DNA of 50,407 bases from Comamonadaceae bacterium (GTDB taxonomy: Bacteria > Pseudomonadota > Gammaproteobacteria > Burkholderiales > Burkholderiaceae_C): NCBI GenBank assembly GCA_947372745.1, contig CANBUY010000015.1, forward strand, positions 1 to 50,407, in the 5' to 3' direction. Shown here in pieces: positions 16,321 to 25,017 of the stretch. The position numbers were made by a program, and so were the translations under genes. Below the pieces are notes generated by a model, which saw nothing but the letters and a program-made list of their open reading frames with translations, ran no database searches and had not been told where the DNA came from. Positions within the stretch are counted from its first letter, which is position 1. Every line of letters begins with the position of its first letter.

Positions 16321-17300
16321 AGCAGGGAGGAAACTTGGCCGGTCACAGCCAGTCCTGCGCCCTCGCGCTGGCTGATCAGGTAAGGCGGACGCTGCTTGAC
16401 CTCTTCATAAATGCGCCCCACGTACTCGGCCAGCACCCCAATGGACAGCAGCTGGATGCCGCTGAAAAACATCATGCCGACCACAATCGTGGCGTAACCC
16501 GGCACCGCAATGCCCGAGAAGAAATATTCAATCACCACCCAAGCGCCATAGCCCAAGGCAATCGCCGAGAGCACCATGCCGACCAGGGTCAAGGCCCGCA
16601 AAGGGGCAATTGAAAACGCCAAAATGCCGGTCAGCGCCAAAGACAAAGAGCCGCGCAGGCCAAAGTTGCTCTTGCCATCGGCCCGGGGCAGCGGCTGGTA
16701 ATCGATGGCGGTGCTGTTGAACCCAACCCAGGCATACAGCCCTTTCATGAAGCGGTTGCGCTCGGGCAAGCTCTTCAAGGCGTCCACCACCTTGCGGTCC
16801 ATCAAGCGGAAGTCCCCTGCGTTGGCGGGAATTTTCACCCGGTTGCCAAAATTCACCATTTTGTAAAACAAGCCGGTCAGGCTGACCTGCAGGCCCGACT
16901 GGTCGTCGCGGGTCTTGCGCACGGCGTAGACCACATCGGAGCCCTCTTTCCATTTTTTCAGCATCTCGGGCACCAGCGTGACCGGATGTTGGCCATCCGC
17001 GTCCATCAGCACCACCACCTCGCCCCGGGTGGCGTCAATACCGCAGGTGAGCGCCGGTTCTTTGCCAAAGTTGCGCGACAGCTTGAGGTACACCACCTCG
17101 GGGTGGGTGGCGCACAGCGCCTGCATCACCGCCGTGGTGTCGTCCCGACTGCCGTCGTCCACCACGATCAGCTCGACATGGGGGCTGAGCGGACGCAAAG
17201 TGGCCAGAATCTGGGGCACAAACGTGCCCAAATTACGCGCCTCATTAAAGGCCGGAATCACGCAGGAAAGGGAGGGGGAGCGGTTGGAACGAAACATCAT
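16317..17300 (-). CDS. GT2 polyprenyl-phosphate sugar synthase (GtrB/ArnC-like)
   Basis: The 327-residue protein has the GT-A motifs CVIPAFNEARNL, VDDGSRDDT and MDADGQHPVTL, the SRNFGKEPALTCGI stretch, and two C-terminal membrane helices (about 232-257 and 267-292) ending near AEYVGRIYEEVKQRPPY. Such enzymes load a sugar from a nucleotide donor onto undecaprenyl phosphate on the cytoplasmic face. It is translated together with GtrA (overlapping stop and start). It resembles the other GT2 at 4592-5749, so the window has two separate donor-making enzymes, each beside a GT39. The sugar may be HexNAc if it feeds the deacetylase nearby. Confidence 0.9.
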   Translation of the reverse strand: MMFRSNRSPSLSCVIPAFNEARNLGTFVPQILATLRPLSPHVELIVVDDGSRDDTTAVMQALCATHPEVVYLKLSRNFGKEPALTCGIDATRGEVVVLMDADGQHPVTLVPEMLKKWKEGSDVVYAVRKTRDDQSGLQVSLTGLFYKMVNFGNRVKIPANAGDFRLMDRKVVDALKSLPERNRFMKGLYAWVGFNSTAIDYQPLPRADGKSNFGLRGSLSLALTGILAFSIAPLRALTLVGMVLSAIALGYGAWVVIEYFFSGIAVPGYATIVVGMMFFSGIQLLSIGVLAEYVGRIYEEVKQRPPYLISQREGAGLAVTGQVSSLL

Positions 17301-17429
17301 GGCCGCATCATGCCAAAAAAAAGTCCTTATCTTGTTTTTAGGCCAGTTTTTTTGTCAGCCCTGCGCCAACGCAAACCTTAAACCGGGGGCGCCAGAGGGC
17401 GGGCGTCACTCCCCCTTAAAATCAAAGAC

Positions 17430-19127
17430 ATGTTGTCTGTAAAAATTGAACTCCTTGAAGTCCTGCGCCAAGCGCTGGAAAACTTATCCCCCGGTGCGGG
17501 CACCAAAGCGGCTTTTGAGTCGCCCAAAGTGGCCGCCCACGGCGACCTGGCCACCACGGCCGCCATGCAGCTGGCCAAACCGCTCAAACTCAACCCCCGC
17601 CAACTGGCCGAAACCCTGCGCGATGCGCTGCTGGCTACCCCGGCGTACCAAACCTGGGTGGAGGCGGTGGACATTGCCGGGCCCGGGTTTATCAACATCA
17701 AGCTCAAGCCCGAGGCCAAGCAGCAAATTATTCGGGAAGTGTTGACCCAGACCACCCAATTTGGCAGCCAGCCCGCCCTGAATAAAAAAATGCTGGTCGA
17801 GTTTGTCTCGGCCAACCCGACTGGCCCACTGCATGTGGGCCACGGCCGCCAAGCCGCCTTGGGTGACGCGATTTGCAACCTGTTTCAAACCCAGGGCTGG
17901 TCGGTGTACCGCGAGTTTTATTACAACGATGCGGGGGTGCAAATTGCCACCCTGGCCACCAGCACGCAGTTGCGTGCCCAGGGCTTCAAGCCAGGCGATG
18001 CCGAGTGGCCGAGCGGCGAGAATGCCAACGCCTACAACGGCGAGTACATCGCAGACATCGCCCAGGACTTCAAGGCGAAAAAAACGGTGAGCGCTGACGA
18101 CCGCGAATTCACGGCGTCCGGCGACATCACCGCACTGGACGATATCCGTCAGTTTGCCGTGGCCTACCTGCGCCATGAGCAAGACCTGGACCTGAAAGCC
18201 TTTGAGGTCAAGTTTGACAATTACTATTTAGAGTCCAGCCTGTACACCAGCGGCAAAGTGGCAGACACCGTGCAAAAGCTGCAGATTGCGGGTAAAACCT
18301 ACGAGCAAGACGGCGCCCTGTGGCTTAAATCCACTGACTACGGCGACGACAAAGACCGCGTGATGCGCAAAGGCGATGGCTCCTTCACCTACTTTGTGCC
18401 TGATGTGGCCTACCACATCACCAAGTGGGAACGGGGCTTCGAGAAGGTCATCAACATTCAGGGCACCGACCATCACGGCACCATTGCCCGCGTGCGGGCT
18501 GGCCTGCAAGCCGCCAATGTGGGCATTCCCCAGGGCTACCCCGACTACGTGCTGCACACGATGGTGCGCGTGGTCAAGGGCGGTGAAGAGGTCAAAATTT
18601 CCAAGCGTGCGGGCAGCTATGTCACCCTGCGCGACCTGATCGAATGGACCAGCAAGGACGCCGTGCGCTTCTTTTTGCTCAGCCGTAAGCCTGACACCGA
18701 GTACACCTTTGATGTGGACTTGGCTATTACCAAAAACAACGACAACCCGGTGTATTACGTGCAATACGCCCACGCCCGCATTTGCTCGGTGTTGGCGGCC
18801 TGGCGTGAAAAAGACGAGGGTGACGCTGCCACGCTGACCAACGCTGACCTGTCGCCCCTGACCAGCCCGCAGGCGCAGGGCTTGATGCTGCTGCTGGCCA
18901 AATACCCCGACATGCTGACCGCCGCCGCTTCTGGCTTTGCCCCACACGATGTGACGTTTTACCTGCGCGAACTGGCCGCCTGCTACCACAGCTACTACGA
19001 TGCCGAGCGCATTTTGGTGGACGATGTGGTCGTCAAAACAGCCCGTCTGGCGCTGGTGGCTGCCACGGCGCAAGTGCTGCAAAATGGTCTGGCGGCGCTG
19101 GGCGTGAGCGCTCCGCAAAAAATGTAA
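17430..19127 (+). CDS. argS: Arginyl-tRNA synthetase
   Basis: A 565-residue class I synthetase that charges tRNA-Arg. The N-terminal Add1 domain is followed by the HIGH-type motif in [20 protein letters not shown], a KMSKS-type KISKRAG, and the C-terminal DALR anticodon domain with [13 protein letters not shown]. The start ATG has no ribosome site; TAAAAT lies 7 bases before it, which could be a -10 box for a leaderless message. It heads a plus-strand run with SPOR and dsbA. Confidence 0.97.
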   Translation: MLSVKIELLEVLRQALENLSPGAGTKAAFESPKVAAHGDLATTAAMQLAKPLKLNPRQLAETLRDALLATPAYQTWVEAVDIAGPGFINIKLKPEAKQQIIREVLTQTTQFGSQPALNKKMLVEFVSANPTGPLHVGHGRQAALGDAICNLFQTQGWSVYREFYYNDAGVQIATLATSTQLRAQGFKPGDAEWPSGENANAYNGEYIADIAQDFKAKKTVSADDREFTASGDITALDDIRQFAVAYLRHEQDLDLKAFEVKFDNYYLESSLYTSGKVADTVQKLQIAGKTYEQDGALWLKSTDYGDDKDRVMRKGDGSFTYFVPDVAYHITKWERGFEKVINIQGTDHHGTIARVRAGLQAANVGIPQGYPDYVLHTMVRVVKGGEEVKISKRAGSYVTLRDLIEWTSKDAVRFFLLSRKPDTEYTFDVDLAITKNNDNPVYYVQYAHARICSVLAAWREKDEGDAATLTNADLSPLTSPQAQGLMLLLAKYPDMLTAAASGFAPHDVTFYLRELAACYHSYYDAERILVDDVVVKTARLALVAATAQVLQNGLAALGVSAPQKM

Positions 19128-19147
19128 ATCGAGTTAAAAGGCTTTAA

Positions 19148-19804
19148 ATGAAAAAACAACTGGGCGGAACCTTCTTGGGCTTCATCATCGGCCTCGTCGT
19201 CGGGCTGGGGGCTGCTTTGGCGGTGGCGGTTTATGTCACCAAAGTGCCGATTCCTTTTGTCAACAAAGGGCAGACCCGCAGCGCCGAGCAAGACGCGGCC
19301 GAGTCCAAAAAGAACAAAGACTGGGACCCCAACACCCCGCTTTACGGCAAAAATCCGGTTAAGCCGCCTCAAGCGCCTGAGCTCTCTGCCTCTGCAGCCG
19401 TCCCTGCGGCTCAAGCCCCTGCGTCTGCGCCACGTCCTGCGGCAGAATCCAAGGCAGCCGCACCTGTCACTGCGGCCTCGGCTCCCAAGGCTGAATTGAA
19501 GCCTGCCGTCACAGCCGACCCGCTGGGCGATCTTGCCAAGGCCCGTTCTGCAGGCACCGAGGCTGAGCCCTTCGCTTACTTTATTCAGGTGGGCGCTTTC
19601 CGGACGATTGAAGATGCCGAAAATCAGCGCGCCAAACTCATGCTCAACGGTGTGGACACCAAAATATCTGAACGCGAACAATCGGGCCGGGCCGTGTACC
19701 GGGTTCGTGTGGGTCCTTTCAACAAAAAAGACGACGCTGACAAAGCCAAAGCCAAATTAGATGCAACGGGTCTTGAGACCGCGCTGGTGCGCGTTCAACG
19801 TTAG
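19148..19804 (+). CDS. SPOR-domain membrane protein (FtsN-like)
   Basis: Short cytoplasmic N terminus, one membrane helix (about 10-31), a long Ala/Pro-rich periplasmic linker (about 70-130) and a C-terminal SPOR domain from FAYFIQVGAFRTIEDAENQ to the end. SPOR domains bind denuded septal peptidoglycan, so a cell-division role is likely. It begins 20 bases after argS and precedes dsbA. I cannot say whether it is the functional FtsN of this organism. Confidence 0.9.
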   Translation: MKKQLGGTFLGFIIGLVVGLGAALAVAVYVTKVPIPFVNKGQTRSAEQDAAESKKNKDWDPNTPLYGKNPVKPPQAPELSASAAVPAAQAPASAPRPAAESKAAAPVTAASAPKAELKPAVTADPLGDLAKARSAGTEAEPFAYFIQVGAFRTIEDAENQRAKLMLNGVDTKISEREQSGRAVYRVRVGPFNKKDDADKAKAKLDATGLETALVRVQR

Positions 19805-19880
19805 CCTTTAAGATTTCAGCCTGGGCCGAACTTTTAGTGCCTGTGCTGGGTCCAACCCTTTTCTATTGGAGTTTTGAATA

Positions 19881-20528
19881 ATGAAACGTCGTGATTTCTC
19901 TCTGGCTCTGGGTGCCGCTGCGGGAGCCTCTTGGGTTCAAACCCCAGCCTTGGCACAAGCCAAGCCGCCTGTTGCAGGCGACGATTACCTTTTGCTGGAC
20001 AAGCCAGCCCCCGTCGATGCCCCCGCCGGAAAAATCGAGATCATCGAATTTTTTTGGTATAGCTGCCCCCATTGCAACGCGTTCGAGCCAGCTCTGGCCG
20101 CCTGGATCAAGCGGGCGCCCAAGGATGTCGCCGTTCGCCGAGTCCCAGTGGCTTTCAGGGACGATTTCGTGCCTCAGCAGCGACTGTACTTCGCGCTGGA
20201 GGCGATGGGCTTGGTGGACAAATTACACGGCAAAGTGTTTACCGCCATCCATGGGGAAAAGCAGAGCTTGAACACGGCGGAGGCCATCTCTAACTGGGTC
20301 GCCAAGCAAGGCGTTGATAAAGTGAAGTTCTTGGCTCAGTTCAACTCGTTTGCGGTCGCCAGCAAGGCTACCAAGGGCACGCAGTTGCAAAACGCCTACA
20401 AGGTTGAAGGCGTGCCCGCGATCGGCGTGGCCGGTCGTTTTTACACCGATGGCACCTATGCCAAAAGTATGGACCGTGCGCTGGTCATTGCCGAGTTTCT
20501 GGCGGCAGACATTCGCAAGAAAAAGTAG
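19881..20528 (+). CDS. dsbA: Thiol:disulfide interchange protein DsbA
   Basis: The 215-residue precursor has a thioredoxin-fold active site FFWYSCPHCNAFEP (Cys62, Cys65) and the cis-Pro loop VEGVPAIGV. DsbA introduces disulfides into exported proteins in the periplasm. The signal sequence begins KRRDFSLAL, which fits a twin-arginine motif, and is cleaved probably after ALAQA. TGGAG precedes the ATG by 9 bases. The neighbours (SPOR, Lpt proteins) are all envelope genes, and possible clients in the window include the Cys-rich DUF3443 lipoprotein and T2SS parts. Confidence 0.95.
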   Translation: MKRRDFSLALGAAAGASWVQTPALAQAKPPVAGDDYLLLDKPAPVDAPAGKIEIIEFFWYSCPHCNAFEPALAAWIKRAPKDVAVRRVPVAFRDDFVPQQRLYFALEAMGLVDKLHGKVFTAIHGEKQSLNTAEAISNWVAKQGVDKVKFLAQFNSFAVASKATKGTQLQNAYKVEGVPAIGVAGRFYTDGTYAKSMDRALVIAEFLAADIRKKK

Positions 20529-20560
20529 ACGCCCATCAACACCTTTCACTTTAGAGAACT

Positions 20561-20605
20561 GTTTTCAACGGGGTAGGTGAAAACAGGGTGTCTGGTGGCT
20601 ACAAT
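20561..20605 (+). promoter_or_regulatory. Promoter candidate and hairpin before lptA
   Basis: GTTTTCA-N10-TGAAAAC (20561-20584) is a perfect 7-bp inverted repeat. GTGAAA (20577-20582) and TACAAT (20600-20605) are spaced 17 bases apart, with TGGC just before the -10, giving a plausible sigma-70 promoter that overlaps the inverted repeat. Initiation here favours the lptA start at 20639 over 20612. Confidence 0.45.
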
Positions 20606-20638
20606 GAAAGTATGAATTTTATGCAAGATTCGTGCCTC

Positions 20639-21250
20639 ATGAAAAATCAAAATCCCCTTTTGCTCCTGCTCACAGCACTGGTCTTTTCCAGTGCTGTCTG
20701 TGCTGAGAAAGCCGACCGCAACAAACCGATGAATGTGGAATCGGACACCTTGCGCTATGACGACTTGAAGCAAACCAGCATCTTCACGGGCAAAGTGGTG
20801 CTCACCAAGGGCACGATTCTGATTCGCGGCGCCAAAATTGATGTGCGCCAAGACCCCGAGGGCTACCAGTTTGGCCTCGTGACCGCCGAGCCTGGAAAGC
20901 TGGCCTTCTTCCGGCAAAAACGGGAAGGCGTGGACGAATTCATCGAAGGCGAAGGCGAAACGATTGAGTACGACAGCCGCGCCGATACCGTCAAATTTAT
21001 TCACAACGCCCAGTTACGCCGTTTTCAGGGCGCCAAGTTGAACGATGAGATGACGGGGGCCGTCATTCTTTACAACAACACGACCGATGTTTTCACGATT
21101 GACGGCGCCTCTGCGAAAGCCAGTCCAGGCGCACCCCCCGGCCGAGTTCGGGCCATGCTGACGCCCAAACCCGAGGCGAACGCTGCCAGCCCACAGAACC
21201 CCGGCACCCCACTGCGTGAAAGCCCCACTTTGGGAGGCGCGAAAAAGTGA
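20639..21250 (+). CDS. lptA: LptA, periplasmic LPS-transport bridge protein
   Basis: A Sec signal peptide (LLLLLTALVFSSAVCA) precedes an OstA/LptA domain with MNVESDTLRYDDLKQT, FTGKVVLTKGTILIRGAKI and a TVKFIHNAQLRRF repeat. LptA polymerises into the beta-jellyroll bridge that carries lipopolysaccharide from LptBFGC to LptDE. ATG 20639 starts directly at the signal; ATG 20612 is possible but would leave almost no leader from the promoter seen upstream. The stop overlaps the lptB start. The mature tail from about 175 is Pro/Ala-rich. lptC, usually just upstream, is not next to it here. Confidence 0.92.
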   Translation: MKNQNPLLLLLTALVFSSAVCAEKADRNKPMNVESDTLRYDDLKQTSIFTGKVVLTKGTILIRGAKIDVRQDPEGYQFGLVTAEPGKLAFFRQKREGVDEFIEGEGETIEYDSRADTVKFIHNAQLRRFQGAKLNDEMTGAVILYNNTTDVFTIDGASAKASPGAPPGRVRAMLTPKPEANAASPQNPGTPLRESPTLGGAKK

Positions 21251-22044
21251 CTGAATTAGCAATCGATCGCCGGGCCACACCCCGCTCCGAAGGGAGCGTT
21301 GGCGAAAGCCGTCTGGAGGCCACGCATTTGCAAAAATTCTATGGCAGCCGCAAGGCCGTTAAAGATGTGTCGCTGGTCGTGCGCAAAGGCGAAGTGGTCG
21401 GTTTGCTCGGCCCCAATGGCGCCGGTAAAACCACCTCTTTTTACATGATTGTGGGTTTGGTGCACGCCAGCGCAGGCGACATCACCATTGACGGCCAGTC
21501 GATCGCCCACATGCCCATTCACCGCAGGGCGCGGCTGGGACTGAGTTATTTGCCGCAAGAAGCGTCGATTTTTCGCAAGCTCAACGTTGAAGACAACGTG
21601 CGGGCGGTGCTGGAACTGCAATTAGACGACGCAGGCAAGCCGCTCAAAAAGGCAGAGATCGAGTTGCGCCTGACCCAGTTGCTGCAAGACCTGCGGGTGG
21701 ACCACCTGCGGCAAAGCCCTGCACTGGCCTTGTCGGGTGGTGAGCGCCGTCGCGTAGAAATTGCCCGCGCTTTGGCCACCCAGCCCCGGTTTATTCTGCT
21801 GGACGAACCCTTTGCCGGCATTGACCCGATTGCCGTGATCGAGATTCAACGGATCATTGGTTTCCTGAAAGACCGGGGCATTGGCGTTTTGATCACCGAC
21901 CACAACGTGCGCGAAACGCTAGGCATTTGTGACCACGCCTACATCATCAGCGATGGCACTGTGCTGGCCCAAGGCACACCCACCGAGATCGTCAACGATG
22001 CCAATGTGCGTCGTGTCTATCTTGGCGAAAACTTCAAGATGTAA
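21247..22044 (+). CDS. lptB: LptB, LPS export ABC transporter ATPase
   Basis: A 265-residue ABC ATPase with Walker A GPNGAGKTT, Q-loop in SYLPQEASIF, signature LSGGERRRVEIARAL, Walker B RFILLDEPFAGIDP and an H-loop His in ITDHNVRETL. It powers LPS extraction with LptFG. The start is a GTG overlapping the lptA stop (GTGA), typical of coupling. About 20 residues precede the usual LptB N terminus. rpoN follows after 4 bases. Confidence 0.96.
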   Translation: MTELAIDRRATPRSEGSVGESRLEATHLQKFYGSRKAVKDVSLVVRKGEVVGLLGPNGAGKTTSFYMIVGLVHASAGDITIDGQSIAHMPIHRRARLGLSYLPQEASIFRKLNVEDNVRAVLELQLDDAGKPLKKAEIELRLTQLLQDLRVDHLRQSPALALSGGERRRVEIARALATQPRFILLDEPFAGIDPIAVIEIQRIIGFLKDRGIGVLITDHNVRETLGICDHAYIISDGTVLAQGTPTEIVNDANVRRVYLGENFKM

Positions 22045-22048
22045 GCAC

Positions 22049-23650
22049 ATGAGGCAAGGCCTTTCGCTTCGGGTTTCCCAGCACTTGGCGCTCACGCCGC
22101 AGCTGCAACAGTCCATCCGGCTGCTGCAGTTGTCCACGCTGGAACTGAGCCAGGAAGTGGGGCAAATGTTGGACGACAACCCGTTTCTGGAGCAAAACAC
22201 CGACGAGCCGCCCCGCGAAGAGTTTGGCTTGGCGCAGGCCGACACACCCATACGCAGCGATGATCTGCACGCAGAAGCCGCTACTAATTCAATAGCTGAG
22301 TACACCAGTGAAATAAGGGTTTCAAACGATAACGATGCTGAAGTCACCCCACTTTCAGCGGACGATGGGCAAAGCTGGGAAGGCGATGGCAGCGCTTCTT
22401 TGGCGCCCGATGACAGCGAGTGGGGGGGCGATGCCAAGGCCCACAACAACAACTTGAACGGAAACGAGGACGCCGACATCACCGAGATGGCGCGCACCCA
22501 GGAGTCCTTGCAAAGCCATTTGCACCGCCAGGCCCTGGCCCTGCGCTTGAGCCCGGAAGACAGCGCCGCGCTGCGCTTCTTGATCGAATCCCTCAATGAC
22601 GATGGCTACCTGGAAGACTCACTGACCTCTTTGGCCGAAGGCCTGACCGGTGAAGATTCAACGCAACTGGAGCAGATGGTGCACCACTTCACCGTGGCCT
22701 TGTCTCTGCTCCAAAGCTTGGAGCCGGCGGGCGTGGGCGCCAGAAATCTGGCGGAATGCCTGAGTTTGCAGCTCAAGGCTTTGTTGGGGATGTTGGTGCT
22801 TGAGGGGTCAAACCCGGCAGCCGAGACCTTGGTTCAAGTGGCTTTGAAAATCTGCGCCCAACCCATGGACTTCCTGGCACGCCGGGATGTGAAGCGCCTG
22901 ATTCCGTTGTGCGGTGCCACTGATGCCCAAGTGCGCGAAGCCATTGCCCTGATTGGACGGTTGGAGCCCAAACCCGGTCGCCGTTTTGTGGATGTCGAGC
23001 GCAACATCGTGATTCCGGATGTGCTCGTGCTCAAGGTCGGCCCTGCGGCCAACCCCAAGTTTCAGGTACGCCTGAACAGTGAGGTGATGCCGCGCCTGCG
23101 GGTGCACGACATTTACGCCAACGCGCTCAAGCAGCACAAAGGCGGAGGCACCGATGCAGCCAACCATGCCGCGCTGCAGCAGCGCCTGCAAGAAGCTCGC
23201 TGGTTTATTAAAAACATTCAGCAGCGCTTTGACACCATTCTGAGAGTCAGCACGGCGATTGTGGAACGGCAAAAAAACTTCTTCCTGCACGGCGAATTGG
23301 CCATGCGCCCGCTGGTGTTGCGTGAAATTGCCGACGAGTTGGGCTTGCATGAGTCCACCATCAGCCGTGTGACCACCGCCAAATACATGGCCACGCCCTA
23401 TGGCACCTTCGAGCTCAAGTATTTCTTTGGCTCGGGCCTGGGCACCGACTCTGGCGGCAGCGCGTCGAGCACGGCGGTACGCGCCATCATCAAGCAATTT
23501 ATCAGCGCCGAAAGTCCCAAAAAGCCACTCAGCGACAATCAGCTCTCTGAAATGCTCAAAGAACAAGGCATCGACTGTGCGCGCCGCACCGTCGCCAAAT
23601 ACCGTGAAGGCCTGAGAATTGCCTCCGCGTCCTTGAGAAAAGCACTTTAA
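22049..23650 (+). CDS. rpoN: RNA polymerase sigma-54 factor
   Basis: Region I is intact (LTPQLQQSIRLLQLSTLEL near 15-33) for activator and core contact, region II is acidic and variable (about 60-150), and region III ends with the helix-turn-helix LREIADELGLHESTISRV and the RpoN box ARRTVAKYRE (about 511-520), which reads the -24 promoter element. ATG 22049 follows lptB by 4 bases; longer versions of the frame overlap lptB and are not credible. Residues about 77-94 derive from a mini-element copy inserted in region II, where extra length is tolerated. No hpf or ptsN gene follows. Confidence 0.96.
   Translation: MRQGLSLRVSQHLALTPQLQQSIRLLQLSTLELSQEVGQMLDDNPFLEQNTDEPPREEFGLAQADTPIRSDDLHAEAATNSIAEYTSEIRVSNDNDAEVTPLSADDGQSWEGDGSASLAPDDSEWGGDAKAHNNNLNGNEDADITEMARTQESLQSHLHRQALALRLSPEDSAALRFLIESLNDDGYLEDSLTSLAEGLTGEDSTQLEQMVHHFTVALSLLQSLEPAGVGARNLAECLSLQLKALLGMLVLEGSNPAAETLVQVALKICAQPMDFLARRDVKRLIPLCGATDAQVREAIALIGRLEPKPGRRFVDVERNIVIPDVLVLKVGPAANPKFQVRLNSEVMPRLRVHDIYANALKQHKGGGTDAANHAALQQRLQEARWFIKNIQQRFDTILRVSTAIVERQKNFFLHGELAMRPLVLREIADELGLHESTISRVTTAKYMATPYGTFELKYFFGSGLGTDSGGSASSTAVRAIIKQFISAESPKKPLSDNQLSEMLKEQGIDCARRTVAKYREGLRIASASLRKAL
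22279..22330 (+). repeat. Mini-element copy B inside rpoN region II
   Basis: Starts GCTACTAATTCAATAGCTGA, which matches the first hairpin of the family (GCTAY...ATAGC). The later part is more diverged. It is read in frame as TNSIAEYTSEIRVSN. Confidence 0.65.
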
Positions 23651-23678
23651 CCACCGCAACTTTGCCGTGAACACCTGC

Positions 23679-23707
23679 CGTCATTGCGAGCAAAGCACGA
23701 CGCGGCC
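23679..23707 (+). repeat. CGTCATTGCGAGC-type dispersed repeat, copy 1
   Basis: CGTCATTGCGAGCAAAGCAC and the following GACGCGGC match a short dispersed motif (CGTCATNGCGAGCGAAGC...) seen again, inverted, at 37229-37260. It fills the gap between rpoN and the RNA methyltransferase. Confidence 0.5.
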
Positions 23708-23725
23708 AACCCATCGGAACTTCCC

Positions 23726-24991
23726 GTGAACCAACTTCAACTATTTTTACCTTGCGCTGCCGGCGTTGAGGACTTACTGCTCCCCGAGGTGCTGCGCATC
23801 ACGGGCCTACCCCCTGGCTGCGCCACCAAGCAGCGCGGCGGCGTGGCGGTGCGCACCTCGCTCAACCACGCGATGCTGCTCAATTTGTACAGCCGCTTGG
23901 CCCAGCGTGTGCTGGTGCTGCTCTCGTTCACCGAGTACCGCAGTGAGCAAGACCTGTACCGCGCGGCCAGCGAGGTAGCCTGGGAGCGTTGGTTCACGCC
24001 CAAAGAAAGCATCAAAGTGGAAGTGACTGCTCAGCACAGCCCGCTCACCTCGCTCAACTTTGCCGCTCTCAAGATCAAAGACGCGGTGTGCGACCGCTTT
24101 CGGGCCACAGCCGATGGCGTGCGCCCCGATGTGAACACCCAGTGGCCCGATGCCCGCATCTACACCCACCTCACCACCGACCACTGCTCTTTGTACCTCG
24201 ACACCTCGGGTGAGCCGCTCTTTAAGCGCGGTTGGCGCGAAGACAAGGGAGATGCGCCCCTGAAGGAAACTTTGGCAGCCGCCATGATTGCTGCCAGCGG
24301 CTGGATGGACGGCGACGACGACCTGCTGCCCTTTTACGACCCCTGTTGCGGCAGTGGCACCATCGCTATTGAAGCCGCGCAAATGGCGTGCAACGTGGCC
24401 GCCGGCAGCCGCCGCCGCTTCGCTTTTGAGAAGTATTTGCCGTTTCGCCGTGCCGAATGGGACGCCATGAAACAAGAAGCGGCAGCGGCAGAGGTGGTGC
24501 GCACGCCCGGCCAAAAGCCTATTATTTTCGGCAGTGATGTCTCGCACCGCATGGTTGACTTTGCCCAACGCAACGCCGAACGCGCGGGCGTGGCCGATGT
24601 GATCGAGTTTCGCGGCGGTGACGCCTTGCAGCGTCTGCCCCCGGTGGCCGGCCCGGGCGTGATCGTCATGAATCCCCCTTATGGCGAGCGGATTGAAGTG
24701 GCCGGTGTGGCAGGCTCTGCCGCCCAAGAAGGCCGCTTTGGCGCCCGCGAGTTGGCCCAGACCGAAGAAGGCGTCGAGTTTTTCAGCCAGTTGGCGGCTC
24801 ACTGGAAGAAAAATTACCCCGACTGGACCGCCTGGGTGCTCACGCCGGATCTGAAATTGCCCAGCAAAATGCGCCTCAAAGAGTCACGCCGGGTGCCGAT
24901 GTGGAACGGCCCCATTGAATGCCGCATGTTCCGCTTTGACATGGTCAAAGGCTCGGCCCGCAAAAATGGGAGCGAATCATCGGGCACGTAG
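23726..24991 (+). CDS. rlmL: THUMP-domain 23S rRNA methyltransferase (RlmL-type)
   Basis: The protein (421 residues from GTG 23726) starts LFLPCAAGVEDLL, as in RlmL, then a THUMP RNA-binding domain (about 45-155), and a SAM-dependent methyltransferase with DPCCGSGTIAIEAAQMA and the catalytic NPPYGERIEV motif. It corresponds to the RlmL half of the E. coli RlmKL fusion, which makes m2G2445 in 23S rRNA. An upstream TTG at 23684 would lie inside a dispersed repeat, so GTG 23726 is preferred. The extra segment GVAGSAAQEGRFGARELAQ near 330 is not typical of the family. A PIN gene begins 26 bases later. Confidence 0.88.
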   Translation: MNQLQLFLPCAAGVEDLLLPEVLRITGLPPGCATKQRGGVAVRTSLNHAMLLNLYSRLAQRVLVLLSFTEYRSEQDLYRAASEVAWERWFTPKESIKVEVTAQHSPLTSLNFAALKIKDAVCDRFRATADGVRPDVNTQWPDARIYTHLTTDHCSLYLDTSGEPLFKRGWREDKGDAPLKETLAAAMIAASGWMDGDDDLLPFYDPCCGSGTIAIEAAQMACNVAAGSRRRFAFEKYLPFRRAEWDAMKQEAAAAEVVRTPGQKPIIFGSDVSHRMVDFAQRNAERAGVADVIEFRGGDALQRLPPVAGPGVIVMNPPYGERIEVAGVAGSAAQEGRFGARELAQTEEGVEFFSQLAAHWKKNYPDWTAWVLTPDLKLPSKMRLKESRRVPMWNGPIECRMFRFDMVKGSARKNGSESSGT

Positions 24992-25017
24992 CGCCAGCGC
25001 ACGAAGGGCGCCCGGGC

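Noticed and set aside
22808..24802. Long minus-strand frames opposite rpoN and the RNA methyltransferase
   Set aside because: High-GC shadow frames; both plus-strand genes have complete conserved motifs.
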